DNA of 58,768 bases. Source: Actinomycetota bacterium. GTDB taxonomy: Bacteria; Actinomycetota; Acidimicrobiia; Actinomarinales; Actinomarinaceae. The stretch covers positions 1 through 58,768 of the forward strand of contig JAAZZH010000006.1 of the NCBI GenBank assembly GCA_014239265.1. Reading direction: 5' to 3'. The translations under genes were made by a program, and so were the position numbers. The notes beneath the pieces were generated by a model. That model was given only the letters and a program-made list of their open reading frames with translations, was not told where the DNA came from and ran no database searches. Numbering within the stretch: the stretch's first letter is position 1; each line of letters starts with the position of its first letter. Below are positions 28,473-38,753 of the stretch, in pieces.

Positions 28473-29014
28473 TTATGAGTTAATAGTTCACCATTTTTAA
28501 TTTCTTGTATTCCACAATGCATCGGTTTATTTTCATTGAAAACACTAGATTTAGTTTTGTAGTATGTAAAAGCTCTGATCGTATCTTGATGAGACACAAA
28601 TAATGTATTATTGAAGTTTTCATAAACAACATTAACTCTTTCGAAAACAATTTGTAAATCTTCAGTTGTATTCTCAACCTCAAGCGGATTATTTAAGTAT
28701 TTCGGGTAGTCCTTAGTTACAGAGAATTCATCAAAAGTTGTACCCAACCAACCCGTTACTCCGCTCCATTCGTAAAGATTATAAGAAACTTCAATTCCAA
28801 CTTTTAAAAATTCAGAGACAAGTTTTGAAGTTTCCCTTGCTCTTAAAATAGGGGAGGTGATAATTTTATCTATTTTAAAGTTTTCGTTGATAAATTTTCC
28901 AGCATTTATCGCTTGTTTGATTCCATTTAGACTTAATCGGTATCCCGGAATATCGCCATACATAATATTTTTAACATTATGAACCTCACCATGTCTTAAA
29001 AATAAATTGCTCAT
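28466..29014 (-). CDS. Histidine phosphatase family protein
   Basis: 'LFLRHGEVHN', 'IITSPILRARETSKLVSE', 'LFVSHQDTIRAF'. Confidence 0.88.
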   Translation of the reverse strand: MSNLFLRHGEVHNVKNIMYGDIPGYRLSLNGIKQAINAGKFINENFKIDKIITSPILRARETSKLVSEFLKVGIEVSYNLYEWSGVTGWLGTTFDEFSVTKDYPKYLNNPLEVENTTEDLQIVFERVNVVYENFNNTLFVSHQDTIRAFTYYKTKSSVFNENKPMHCGIQEIKNGELLTHNY

Positions 29015-29052
29015 AATTACAGGGTAGTTTCAATTTATATTAAAATCTAAAC

Positions 29053-29403
29053 ATGGCATTAAACAAAAAAGAAGAAGAAATATTAAAACAGATTGAACTG
29101 GAGCTTTCAAAAGAAGATCCGGATTTGGCTAAGACAGTAGAGACATCAACTCTTTCTAGTTTTTCAAGAACTAGATCTGTTATTTCTTTTGGCACATTTG
29201 TTTTAGGATTACTTACAATGCTAGGAAGCTACATCGTACAACCGGTTATTGCTATGGCTGGCTTCGCATTGATGGCAGTATCTGGATATGTCTTCGTAAG
29301 AAACACCAAAGCATTGCTCAAAGCAGAGAATATAAACGAATGGAATTTTAAACAGGTTTATTCTGTAATAAGAAATAAAGATACTTCTAGACAAACTAAA
29401 TAG
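29053..29403 (+). CDS. DUF3040-like membrane protein
   Basis: 'ALNKKEEEILKQIELELSKEDPDLAKTV' N-terminus plus two TM; upstream of mraZ as in actinobacteria. Confidence 0.75.
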   Translation: MALNKKEEEILKQIELELSKEDPDLAKTVETSTLSSFSRTRSVISFGTFVLGLLTMLGSYIVQPVIAMAGFALMAVSGYVFVRNTKALLKAENINEWNFKQVYSVIRNKDTSRQTK

Positions 29404-29446
29404 ATTTAATTAAATTTAATATACATCACTATTTAGGAGTAAGGTT

Positions 29447-29938
29447 TTGAAAAGAGATGCTTTTACATCAAAGCAAGCGAGTTATTTAACTGGTTGCACT
29501 TCGCACCAATTAAGATATTGGGACAAAGTTAAACTTGTGTCACCAAGTATTCAGTCTTCAAATGGCAAGCCCGGTGTTCCAAAACTTTATTCATTCAGAG
29601 ACATAGTCTCCCTAAGAGTGGTTAAAACTCTCTTAGATAATGGAATGAGCATTCAAAGAGTAAGGAGAGCATGGAAATACTTATCTAAAAATGGAAATCT
29701 TATTTCTGAACTTTCAGAAATAAAGTTAGTTTCCGATGGGGAGACAATATACTCTGTCGAAGAGGACCAAGTTTTTGACGCACTCAAGTCTGGACAACTT
29801 GCATTCTTTGAAACAATTGATGATATAGCTAAAGAAGTAAAAGAAGATGTCTCAAAATTTGAGCTTGATAAAGAAAGATTTTTAAACTTACTAACTAAAG
29901 TTGAAGAAGATGTCATTAATCAAGAAATGCAAGCTTAA
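29447..29938 (+). CDS. MerR family transcriptional regulator
   Basis: 'FTSKQASYLTGCTSHQLRYWDKVKLVSPS...YSFRDIVSLRVVKTLLDNGMSIQRVRRAWKYL'; TTG start with AGGAG upstream. Confidence 0.86.
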   Translation: MKRDAFTSKQASYLTGCTSHQLRYWDKVKLVSPSIQSSNGKPGVPKLYSFRDIVSLRVVKTLLDNGMSIQRVRRAWKYLSKNGNLISELSEIKLVSDGETIYSVEEDQVFDALKSGQLAFFETIDDIAKEVKEDVSKFELDKERFLNLLTKVEEDVINQEMQA

Positions 29939-29958
29939 TCCACTGAGAGCTATTTACT

Positions 29959-30471
29959 GTGGGTAACATGAATACTCACAAGACACTAATATTAAATTCT
30001 ACTTTTCAACCACTTTCTTTAGCTACACCACAACGAGCACTTGCACTTTTGTTTAGTAAAAAAATAAATGTTCTTAAAGAATCAGATATAAAATTAAGAT
30101 CTGTTGGCCAATCTGTTGCTATTCCAAAAGTAGCTGTTTTGACTTATTTTGTAAAAGCTCCATATGCGAGGAGAGTAGCTCTAAATAGGGAAAATATTTT
30201 TATACGGGACTCTTATGCTTGTCAATACTGTAGTAATGCTGCTGAGTCAATAGATCATATAATTCCAAAGTCTAAGGGTGGTTCTCATGAATGGAGTAAT
30301 GTAGTTGCATGCTGTAAAAAATGTAATCTTTTAAAAGCAGACAAATTATTGAATAAAACTAGTTTGAATCTTAAAATTATTCCAAAAATACCTGAGGGAA
30401 ACTTTTGGATCAAAACAATTATTGGTAACAATCCTGACCCGGATTGGAAAGAGTATTTAGTCCTTACATAA
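29959..30471 (+). CDS. HNH endonuclease
   Basis: 'CQYCSNAAESIDHIIPKSKGGSHEWSNVVACCKKCNLLKADK'. Confidence 0.9.
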   Translation: MGNMNTHKTLILNSTFQPLSLATPQRALALLFSKKINVLKESDIKLRSVGQSVAIPKVAVLTYFVKAPYARRVALNRENIFIRDSYACQYCSNAAESIDHIIPKSKGGSHEWSNVVACCKKCNLLKADKLLNKTSLNLKIIPKIPEGNFWIKTIIGNNPDPDWKEYLVLT

Positions 30472-30484
30472 TTTTTTTTATCAT

Positions 30485-30531
30485 TTTGTGTTGCAAGATG
30501 TCATAAAGTGTCATATAATGTCACAGAGTGG
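30485..30531 (+). promoter_or_regulatory. mraZ promoter with five MraZ-box-like direct repeats
   Basis: TTTGTGT-TGC-AAGATGT-CAT-AAAGTGT-CAT-ATAATGT-CAC-AGAGTGG (10-bp period) over TTGCAA (30491) N17 TATAAT (30514-30519). Confidence 0.78.
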
Positions 30532-30980
30532 TTCAAGGCACGAAAGGCGGAAAAGTGTTCCTTGGTGAATATAAACATACAATGGATTCGAAGGGTAGAG
30601 TCGTTATACCTTCTAAGTTCAGGAAAGAGCTTCAACAGGGCTGTGTAGTTACTAAGGGACTCGACAACTGCTTACAAATTCTGACAAAGAAAAACTGGAA
30701 TCAAGAATCTGAGAAGATGGCTTCTCTGCCATCAACTGACAAAACTTCAAGACAGTTAAGAAGAGCATTATTTTCTGGTGCGGTGGATTCCTCTCTTGAT
30801 TCTGCTGGAAGAATTCAAATACCTGAAAACCTAAGAGCTTATAGCTCTATCAAAGAAAATGATGATGTAACTGTTACAGGATCCGGTCCAGTTATTGAAA
30901 TTTGGGCAACCAAAACATGGAAGAAAATCCAAAGTGACTCTGATGATGCATTTGCGAATATAAATGAAGTGAAAGGATAG
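30528..30980 (+). CDS. mraZ: Transcriptional regulator MraZ (start may be GTG 30555)
   Basis: 'FLGEYKHTMDSKGRVVIPSKFRKEL', 'SLDSAGRIQIPENLRAY' two SpoVT/AbrB-type halves. Confidence 0.94.
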   Translation: MVQGTKGGKVFLGEYKHTMDSKGRVVIPSKFRKELQQGCVVTKGLDNCLQILTKKNWNQESEKMASLPSTDKTSRQLRRALFSGAVDSSLDSAGRIQIPENLRAYSSIKENDDVTVTGSGPVIEIWATKTWKKIQSDSDDAFANINEVKG

Positions 30981-31072
30981 GTTCATAGCCAGCTCTCTAG
31001 ACAACTAAATTGGAATACCCTTACTCCGCCCAACTTTCCAATTGGTGCCAGTTCTAGAGAGCTGGGTATGAA
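30981..31072 (+). promoter_or_regulatory. Long mraZ-rsmH intergenic hairpin covering the rsmH start codon
   Basis: TTCATA/TATGAA, CCAGCTCTCTAGA/TCTAGAGAGCTGG (13 bp perfect), ACT/AGT, AATTGGAA/TTCCAATT; 20-nt loop. Confidence 0.82.
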
Positions 31073-31985
31073 TACAAACAGGGCAGAGTATTTACCACAC
31101 AGTGGTGTATTGGTTGGAGAAGTTACTTCAATAGTTAAGGCACTCCCAAAAGGACTATTTATAGATGCTACTTATGGATATGGTTCACATTTTCAAACAT
31201 TTAAAGATTACAAGGATTTAGATTTACTTGGTTTCGATAGAGACCCAGAAGCTATTGCAGCAAAAAAAAATGATGATAATGTAATTAAACTGAATTTTTC
31301 TGAAATCTCAGGCTATCTTAATGACACTGAATCAACACCTATAAGTGGTATTTTTTATGATTTCGGTCTTTCATCTCATCAAATTGATAAATCTGAAAGA
31401 GGTTTTTCGTTTCAGCAAAATGCAGATTTAGATATGAGAATGGATATAGATTCCCATTTAACTGCCAAGGATGTTATTAACGATTACACATTACAAGAGT
31501 TATTGGATGTGTTCAATAACTACAGCGAAGAGAAGTATGCATTCAAAATAGCAAAGAAAATTGTAGAGCTTCGCCCAGTAAATACAACTTTCGAGTTAGT
31601 TAGTTTAATTAAGGATGCAATTCCACGACAAAATCCAATATTCACAAATAAAACTATAAGAAGAATATTTCAAGGTTTAAGGATTGAAGTAAATGATGAG
31701 TTATCAGAGATAAAAAAATCTTTAACTGACATAAAGGGACATATCAGCACTGATGGTGCAATTATATGTATTTCCTATCATTCACTTGAAGACAAAATTG
31801 TAAAAAATTTTATGCAAAACTTAACGATTGATTGTATTTGTGATCCAAAAGCTCCTATATGCAACTGTGATATAGAACAAGAATTTCGTTATCTAAAGAA
31901 GAAAAAATATACACCTAGTCCAGAAGAAATCTCTTCCAACCCACGATCAAAGTCAGCAATTATGAGATCTGTGATAAAGCTATGA
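31068..31985 (+). CDS. rsmH: 16S rRNA (cytosine(1402)-N(4))-methyltransferase
   Basis: 'HSGVLVGEVTSIV', 'FIDATYGYGSH', 'YDFGLSSHQIDKSERGFSFQQNADLDMRMD'. Confidence 0.95.
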   Translation: MNTNRAEYLPHSGVLVGEVTSIVKALPKGLFIDATYGYGSHFQTFKDYKDLDLLGFDRDPEAIAAKKNDDNVIKLNFSEISGYLNDTESTPISGIFYDFGLSSHQIDKSERGFSFQQNADLDMRMDIDSHLTAKDVINDYTLQELLDVFNNYSEEKYAFKIAKKIVELRPVNTTFELVSLIKDAIPRQNPIFTNKTIRRIFQGLRIEVNDELSEIKKSLTDIKGHISTDGAIICISYHSLEDKIVKNFMQNLTIDCICDPKAPICNCDIEQEFRYLKKKKYTPSPEEISSNPRSKSAIMRSVIKL

Positions 31986-32305
31986 GTAGAAAACTAATTT
32001 TTCGTAGTACGTTCATTGCAATTGTATTTTCTGTAATTTTTAATTTATATTTAAATTTAGAAATAAATTCCATTTCTTCAGAACTTAATCAGTTAAATCT
32101 TGAAATAATTGAACTAGAGAGAGAAAAACAAACTACCCACGTGCTCTATATTGAAAATTATTCAATACAAAATATTGATTTACTTTCTAAAAATAATGCA
32201 TATACCAGACTAGATATCCAACAAACAAGTAGAGATTTATTTGCGCCGTATAAATCTATGTCTGAAAATAGAGAAGCTACAACAGTTTTAGGGTTTGGTA
32301 AATGA
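31982..32305 (+). CDS. FtsL-like cell division protein
   Basis: Small single-TM, coiled-coil protein between rsmH and ftsI. Confidence 0.65.
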   Translation: MSRKLIFRSTFIAIVFSVIFNLYLNLEINSISSELNQLNLEIIELEREKQTTHVLYIENYSIQNIDLLSKNNAYTRLDIQQTSRDLFAPYKSMSENREATTVLGFGK

Positions 32306-33978
32306 ACTTTAAAAAAGTGAAGGAGATTCTATTATTCATACTTGTCAATGCAACTTTCCTAACGGGTGCTGCACTTTTTATATCAACTGTTTACGATCTT
32401 CAATTTTCCAAATCTGAATATTTTCAGAACCAAGCTTTGTCATACAGAGAAAGAGTAGAGGTTTTAGAAGCAGCAAGAGGATCTATTTACGACAGAAACC
32501 TTAATGTTATCTCTAGTAGTGTCCAGTCTTATAATATTGGTATCCGGCCAAATGAGGTCTCAGAGAAAGAAGAACTATCTGAAGTACTTTCATTATTTTT
32601 GGACATGGAAGAAAATAAAATTTTAAGTGAGCTTGAATCTAGAAATTCATATTTCTATATTAAAAGAAATGTTGATTTTGAAATAGGAAAAGAAATTAAA
32701 AGTTGGAATTATAAAGGCCTTTACCCAGAGTTATCGTCTAAAAGAATATTACACTCGAATTCGCTACAGAATATTGTTGGAAGAGTAGACCCAGACAATA
32801 ACGGAATCGAGGGCCTTGAGCTATATTACGACACTTTACTTACTGGTAGAAATGGAGAGTTAAGATATGAGGCTGCCCCTAATGGATCGATTATTCCTCA
32901 AGGAGAAATAAGTACAATACAACCTGTCCATGGTGATGACATAATACTTTCTATAGATGGTGATCTACAGTATTTAAGTGAGAATCTTTGCGCACAAGCA
33001 TTATCCGAAACAAAAGCATACAATTGTTCAGTTGTATTTGCTAATGCTCTCAGTGGGGAGATCATTATCTCTGCAGAAAAAAAATCCCCTGAAACTGAAA
33101 AATTTAATATAAATCTCATTAGCGGAAGAGCTAATTATGAACCTGGATCAGCACTGAAAATCTTCACAATTGGCTCAGCAATAGAAAACAACCTAATTCA
33201 AGCAACAACAACATTTGAAGTTGATGATCAAATTGAAATTATCAATGGTTCATGTGCTATAAATTACGAAGGAAAGGATAAAGGTTGTTTTCATGACTTT
33301 CTTAAGCACGAGAAATATATTTTATCTGTAAAGGAAATAATTGAGAGATCATCAAACGTTGGAACAATTCTTGCAACTCAAAGTTCAGATATAAAAGATA
33401 TTGAAGAATTTTTAAAAAGGTTTGGCTTTTCTGAAAAAACCGGAATTGAATTATCTGGTGAAACTAGGGGAGGCTTTACGGAATATAATACTTGTAAAAC
33501 ATGTCTAAGCTCACTTTCAATAGGATACTCAATTGATGTTTCTCAATATCAAATGGTAAAAGCTTATAGCATTATTGCTAATGGTGGAAAAAATGTAGAC
33601 TTAACTTTGACCAGAGGAATAAGTAATAATAAAAGTTCAATTGAGATTATTTCAGAATCAACAGCAATGAAGCTCAAAGAATTATTAATTAACGTAGTCG
33701 AGGGAAAAAATGGTACTGGTAAGTCCCTAAGAATGGATAATTATACAATCGGCGGTAAGACCGGTACAAGTAGGACACACATCGAAGGGATTGGTTATTC
33801 AAATTCTAGATTCAATACATCTTTTACTGGATTTATCGAAACTGATGAAGGACCTGTAGTTGGATCTGTTTTACTATGGGGTGCTGCAATTTCTCCACGT
33901 TCTGAATATGTTACAGGAGGTTCTACAGCTGCTCCGATTTTTAAAACCATCGTGAGTTATCTAGTTCCAGGTGAATGA
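32302..33978 (+). CDS. ftsI: Penicillin-binding protein / FtsI
   Basis: 'ARGSIYDRN', SxxK in 'EPGSALKIF', SxN in 'ERSSNVG', 'GGKTGTSR'. Confidence 0.92.
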   Translation: MNFKKVKEILLFILVNATFLTGAALFISTVYDLQFSKSEYFQNQALSYRERVEVLEAARGSIYDRNLNVISSSVQSYNIGIRPNEVSEKEELSEVLSLFLDMEENKILSELESRNSYFYIKRNVDFEIGKEIKSWNYKGLYPELSSKRILHSNSLQNIVGRVDPDNNGIEGLELYYDTLLTGRNGELRYEAAPNGSIIPQGEISTIQPVHGDDIILSIDGDLQYLSENLCAQALSETKAYNCSVVFANALSGEIIISAEKKSPETEKFNINLISGRANYEPGSALKIFTIGSAIENNLIQATTTFEVDDQIEIINGSCAINYEGKDKGCFHDFLKHEKYILSVKEIIERSSNVGTILATQSSDIKDIEEFLKRFGFSEKTGIELSGETRGGFTEYNTCKTCLSSLSIGYSIDVSQYQMVKAYSIIANGGKNVDLTLTRGISNNKSSIEIISESTAMKLKELLINVVEGKNGTGKSLRMDNYTIGGKTGTSRTHIEGIGYSNSRFNTSFTGFIETDEGPVVGSVLLWGAAISPRSEYVTGGSTAAPIFKTIVSYLVPGE

Positions 33979-35390
33979 TGGATATTTCTAAAGAAATTCA
34001 AATTTTCAATGATTTGGATATAAATCTTGATAATTTAGTAAATAGTACTCTTGATGTGTTTGAAGACTGTGTTTTAATTATTAATTTAAACAATAGAACA
34101 AAATTAAATAAATATGTGACTGAAGCTATTAATAAAAAAGCTAAATTAATAATTACTTCTATAAATTGTGATATTGCATCTGAAAAGGTTGTTAAATTCG
34201 AAAATTATGAAGATGTGTTTAATCATGTCATAAAAAAAATGTACCCAGAATATGTGGATAAAAACTTTTTCGGACTCACTGGCACTAATGGTAAAACTAC
34301 TACTGGATATTATCTCAACCAGCTACTAGGTGAGGACTCTCTCTTTATAGGAACAACAGAGGACTATTTATTCAAGGACATAACGAGAGAGGAACACCTT
34401 ACAACACCAAAGCTTTTTAACATATTTAAATTATTGAGAAAAAAAGAATATACGCATATTAATAATATAGTTTTAGAAGTATCCTCACACGCATTAGACC
34501 AAAATCGACTTAAAGGAATGAAATTCCTAGTTTCAGGATTTACAAACCTTTCACAGGATCACTTTGACTACCACGACAATATCGACACTTATTTTGATGC
34601 TAAGAAAAAACTATTTAATAAAAATTTTTCTAAACAGTATGTATTCATAGACGAACATTGGGGTACAAGACTGAATAAAGAGGTTAATGGAGAATCATGG
34701 AGTATTGGTTTTAAAAAAGAAAATGATATGTTTATTAAGGAAATAAAAAGTTCTGAAAGCAATACTCTTGTCAGCTTTAAGATTGATAATCACGATTACA
34801 GCGTAATACTTCCATTTATAGGTCCTAATTGTGAAATGAATTATTTATTAGCTGTTGGTATGGCGCACTTTTCAGATACATTATCAATAGATAGAATTCT
34901 ATTAGAAACCGTTAATATTAAAAATCCAAAAGGTAGATTCGAAAAATTTTCTTATTTAGATAATGATGTTTATGTTGATTACGCACATACACCCGAAGCA
35001 ATAGATAAAGCAATAGAAGCAGTTCAAGAAAAATATGAAAAAATTATCATTGTCTTTGGAGCGGGGGGAAACAGGGATTCATACAAAAGAGTGAATATGG
35101 GAAAAGCCGCTAACAAAGCTGATCAGATAATCATTACAAATGACAATCCCAGAAAAGAAGATCCAATGACAATCGCAAAAGAAATTCTTGAAGGAGTAGA
35201 TTTAAATAAAAAAGTAGAGATTGTTCTAGATAGAAAGGCAGCTTTAAAGAAAGGTCTGGATTCACTTCTGGGTAAATCTGTTCTATTAGTATTAGGTAAA
35301 GGACATGAAAGTAAACAAGAACTTAACGAGGGGTTTGTAGATTTCGATGATTCTGTAATGATAAGTAATTTAATTGAAGATATGAAATGA
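33975..35390 (+). CDS. murE: UDP-MurNAc-tripeptide ligase MurE
   Basis: 'GLTGTNGKTTTGYYL', 'EVSSHALDQNRL', 'ITNDNPRKEDP' (DNPR, meso-DAP type). Confidence 0.93.
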   Translation: MMDISKEIQIFNDLDINLDNLVNSTLDVFEDCVLIINLNNRTKLNKYVTEAINKKAKLIITSINCDIASEKVVKFENYEDVFNHVIKKMYPEYVDKNFFGLTGTNGKTTTGYYLNQLLGEDSLFIGTTEDYLFKDITREEHLTTPKLFNIFKLLRKKEYTHINNIVLEVSSHALDQNRLKGMKFLVSGFTNLSQDHFDYHDNIDTYFDAKKKLFNKNFSKQYVFIDEHWGTRLNKEVNGESWSIGFKKENDMFIKEIKSSESNTLVSFKIDNHDYSVILPFIGPNCEMNYLLAVGMAHFSDTLSIDRILLETVNIKNPKGRFEKFSYLDNDVYVDYAHTPEAIDKAIEAVQEKYEKIIIVFGAGGNRDSYKRVNMGKAANKADQIIITNDNPRKEDPMTIAKEILEGVDLNKKVEIVLDRKAALKKGLDSLLGKSVLLVLGKGHESKQELNEGFVDFDDSVMISNLIEDMK

Positions 35391-36445
35391 TAGCAACAAT
35401 AGTTTCTGGAGGATTGAGTTTCTTATTTGTTTTATTATTTACTGCAATAGGTACTAATTTATTTAAATCAAAAAATATAGGACAGTCAATTCAAGAAGAG
35501 CTAAATTTTCATGACCACAAAAAAGGGACACCGACCATGGGAGGAGTTTTTATTGCCGCTGGTACTTTTTTTGGTTTTTTAATTGCACATATTAATTTTT
35601 GGACAATTGGTCAAGGATTTAAAGTGGAGATTGATTATATAGTCCCGGAAGTACTTTCTCTATTACTATTTGGGACTTTAATGGCATCAGTAGGATTTAT
35701 AGATGATTTCTTAAAAGTCCAACAAGGTAGAAATTTAGGCCTAAATGCTAAAAACAAAATAATTTTGCAGATTATTGTTGCATCAATAATTAGTTATTAT
35801 TTTTACACTTGGGATTTAAGCACCACTCTCTACCTTTTTAGTGGTTTTGGAGTTGATATAGGTATTGCTAAGTGGTTTATAATTGTACTTTTTATCGTTG
35901 GCTTCACAAACGCCGTTAACTTAACTGATGGTTTAGATGGATTAGTTGCAGGTACTTCAACTGTTTCATTTGGCGGAGTTCTAGTTATGACCTTCTGGAT
36001 ATTTAGACATCAGAATTACTATACGAATTTTATGAACGATGCTTTTCTTTCATTAGATTTGTCAATTTTAGTCTCATCAATAGCAGGGTCGTGTCTTGGT
36101 TTCTTATGGTGGAATACAAATCCTGCAAAAATAATAATGGGAGATGTTGGATCACATTTCATTGGGGCCATGTTTCCAATTATTTTTTTCGCAATTGGCG
36201 CAGATGCACTCATATTTTTTATTTGTATGTTGTATGTAGTAGAGGCTTTGTCAGTAATTATTCAAGTAGCATCATTTAAGATTCGTGGAACAAGGGTTTT
36301 TAAGATGGCTCCTTTACATCACCACTTTGAGATGAACAATTGGGCTGAAACTACAATAATAGTTAGATTTTGGATAGTTAACGGAATCTTTGTTGTGATA
36401 GCGCTCGGTCTCTTCTATGGTGACTGGGTTTTATTTGGTAACTAA
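35387..36445 (+). CDS. mraY: Phospho-MurNAc-pentapeptide transferase
   Basis: 'HDHKKGTPTMGGVFI', 'NAVNLTDGLDGLVAG', 'MGDVGSHFIG', 'APLHHHFEM'. Confidence 0.96.
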   Translation: MIATIVSGGLSFLFVLLFTAIGTNLFKSKNIGQSIQEELNFHDHKKGTPTMGGVFIAAGTFFGFLIAHINFWTIGQGFKVEIDYIVPEVLSLLLFGTLMASVGFIDDFLKVQQGRNLGLNAKNKIILQIIVASIISYYFYTWDLSTTLYLFSGFGVDIGIAKWFIIVLFIVGFTNAVNLTDGLDGLVAGTSTVSFGGVLVMTFWIFRHQNYYTNFMNDAFLSLDLSILVSSIAGSCLGFLWWNTNPAKIIMGDVGSHFIGAMFPIIFFAIGADALIFFICMLYVVEALSVIIQVASFKIRGTRVFKMAPLHHHFEMNNWAETTIIVRFWIVNGIFVVIALGLFYGDWVLFGN

Positions 36446-37657
36446 TTGAAATATTTAATTCTTGGTTATGGTGTAACTGGAAAATCAGTAGAAAATTATT
36501 TAAACAAAATAGGTGCTGACTATCTTATACACGATGATGACGACAGTGAGCTCAAGAAAGTAGAAAACTCGAAAATCTTCAATAAAAAATATTTAGATTC
36601 TATTGACGAGGTAATAATCTCACCTGGGTTAAGACCAGATCATCATCTTGTACAACAATTTCTGGATAAAAAAGTTCCAATTAAGACAGATATTGACATT
36701 TTTGCTATGAACTATACCGGTAAAGTTATTGGTGTTACAGGAACAAATGGTAAAACAACTTTTGTAAGTGAACTTGTAAAATTTTTAAATATTAATGGTA
36801 TTACCTCTTTTTCTGCTGGCAACATAGGAGTGTCTCCTCTGGAAATCTTAGAAAATAAATATGAGTATTTGGTTCTAGAGCTTTCTAGTTACCAGCTACA
36901 TTACACAAATATTTTAAATCTTGATTTAGCAGTCATTCTTAATATTTTCCCAGATCATATTGATTGGCATCAAAATATTGAGAACTATGCAAATTCAAAA
37001 GTAAAAATATTAAGTTTTTTGACTAATAAAACAATGGATAGAAAAATAATTGGATCCAATTATGGAATAATCGAAAAAAACCTTTCTGATGATGCCAATG
37101 TAAATAATCATAATATAAAAATTCACAAGGAACTACTTTCAGCTCTCTCCGAAACAGTAAAGAAAATTGGTGGAAGGGTTTTGTATGAAAGGTTTATTGA
37201 TTATATAAAATATAACGAAATGAACTACGAACATAGAATGGAACAGTTCTTGAGGGTTAAGGGTAAAAATCTTACATTTATTAATGATTCTAAAGCAACA
37301 AATTATCATGCTGTATCTGAAGGAAGTAAGCTATTTTCCGGCTGTGATGAGGAAGGTATTTTAATACTTCATGGCATCACAAAGGAAACAGTACAAAATA
37401 AGTTAAATATTGACCCAACTTTTAAACATATAATAATTCCAAAGGGCATGAATGTTAATCTTGGTAGTCATAATGCTGATATCATTTATATAGATGATAT
37501 TTACCAATTGAAAAAATTATTATCATCAATGATAAGTAGTAATCAGATAGTTTTATTTTCCTGTGGTGGGTCGAGTTTTAATGACTTCGAAAATTATAAA
37601 ATAAGAGGCGATTATTTTAAAAATATAATATTAAGCATGGGGCTTCCAAATGATTAA
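36446..37657 (+). CDS. murD: UDP-MurNAc-alanine--D-glutamate ligase
   Basis: 'GVTGTNGKTTFVSEL', 'ELSSYQLHYT', 'NIFPDHIDWH', 'NDSKATNYHAV'. Confidence 0.93.
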   Translation: MKYLILGYGVTGKSVENYLNKIGADYLIHDDDDSELKKVENSKIFNKKYLDSIDEVIISPGLRPDHHLVQQFLDKKVPIKTDIDIFAMNYTGKVIGVTGTNGKTTFVSELVKFLNINGITSFSAGNIGVSPLEILENKYEYLVLELSSYQLHYTNILNLDLAVILNIFPDHIDWHQNIENYANSKVKILSFLTNKTMDRKIIGSNYGIIEKNLSDDANVNNHNIKIHKELLSALSETVKKIGGRVLYERFIDYIKYNEMNYEHRMEQFLRVKGKNLTFINDSKATNYHAVSEGSKLFSGCDEEGILILHGITKETVQNKLNIDPTFKHIIIPKGMNVNLGSHNADIIYIDDIYQLKKLLSSMISSNQIVLFSCGGSSFNDFENYKIRGDYFKNIILSMGLPND

Positions 37658-38753
37658 TATTAGTAATACTTTTTTTAAGAAAATGAATTTATATGCAATT
37701 TGGTTTCTAGTTACATTCGGTCTACTTTTACAAATATCAGCTTCTTCAGTACAAGGTCTAAATCAATACGACGATAATTTTTATTTTATTAAGCGTCACG
37801 TGGCCTCTTTGGTAATTGGAATAATTATTTTCAACTTAGTGAAAAGCGTCTCATATAAATTCATTTTAAAATTTTCTAACACTTTTATAGTTCTTATAAC
37901 ACTTTCACTTTTTCTAGTACTTGCATATGGCGTAGTAGTAGGCGGAAGTAGGAGATGGATTGACTTAGGGCCCGTATATTTTCAGCCAAGTGAGTTTGCA
38001 AAACCAATAATTATTTTATGGGTTGCCCATAAATTATCTGAATTAAAAAATGAACACTCTCATAGGTACTATTTACAACGCGCAATACTGTTACCAATTG
38101 TCTGTTGTTTCTTAATTTATTTAGAACCCGATTATGGAACAACATTAACAATACTAGGCATTTTTTTTGTTCAGATCGTATTTTCAGATATCAAAGCAAG
38201 ATATCCAGCAGCAATATTATCGCTATCAGTATTTCCTCTTTATTTATTCGCAAATGCTTCAGATTACAGACGTCAGAGAATTGAAACTTTTGTAACTGGT
38301 AAATGTCAAGAAGGTGTTGATTTACTTGGAGATTGTTTTCAGCTAAATCAAAGTTGGATTGCAATTAGTTCTGGAGGACTGACCGGACTAGGGCCAGGTA
38401 CATCTAGAGCTAGGTGGGGGATGCTGCCAAACGCATATACTGATTTTATTGTTTCTATTACTGGTGAAGAATATGGATTTATTGGTATATTAATACTTAC
38501 AATAATATTTTTAATTTTAATAATATCTTTCTATGGCATGGCTTTAACAACAGACAATAGTTTTAAAAAACTAATACTAGTTGGACTTGGAACCTGGGTT
38601 GGTTTACAAACCATCATCAATCTTGGAGGTGCTGTTGGACTTCTTCCAATTACAGGGATAGTACTCCCTTTCATTTCGTATGGAGGAACTGCAATGGTTT
38701 CAATCTTTATTGGACTATCTTTGGCGCATAATGAAACGTTATACAATGAATAA
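37650..38753 (+). CDS. ftsW: Cell division protein FtsW
   Basis: 'VVGGSRRWIDLGPVYFQPSEFAKP', 'EPDYGTTLTI', 'LPITGIVLPFISYGGTAMVS'. Confidence 0.93.
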   Translation: MINISNTFFKKMNLYAIWFLVTFGLLLQISASSVQGLNQYDDNFYFIKRHVASLVIGIIIFNLVKSVSYKFILKFSNTFIVLITLSLFLVLAYGVVVGGSRRWIDLGPVYFQPSEFAKPIIILWVAHKLSELKNEHSHRYYLQRAILLPIVCCFLIYLEPDYGTTLTILGIFFVQIVFSDIKARYPAAILSLSVFPLYLFANASDYRRQRIETFVTGKCQEGVDLLGDCFQLNQSWIAISSGGLTGLGPGTSRARWGMLPNAYTDFIVSITGEEYGFIGILILTIIFLILIISFYGMALTTDNSFKKLILVGLGTWVGLQTIINLGGAVGLLPITGIVLPFISYGGTAMVSIFIGLSLAHNETLYNE

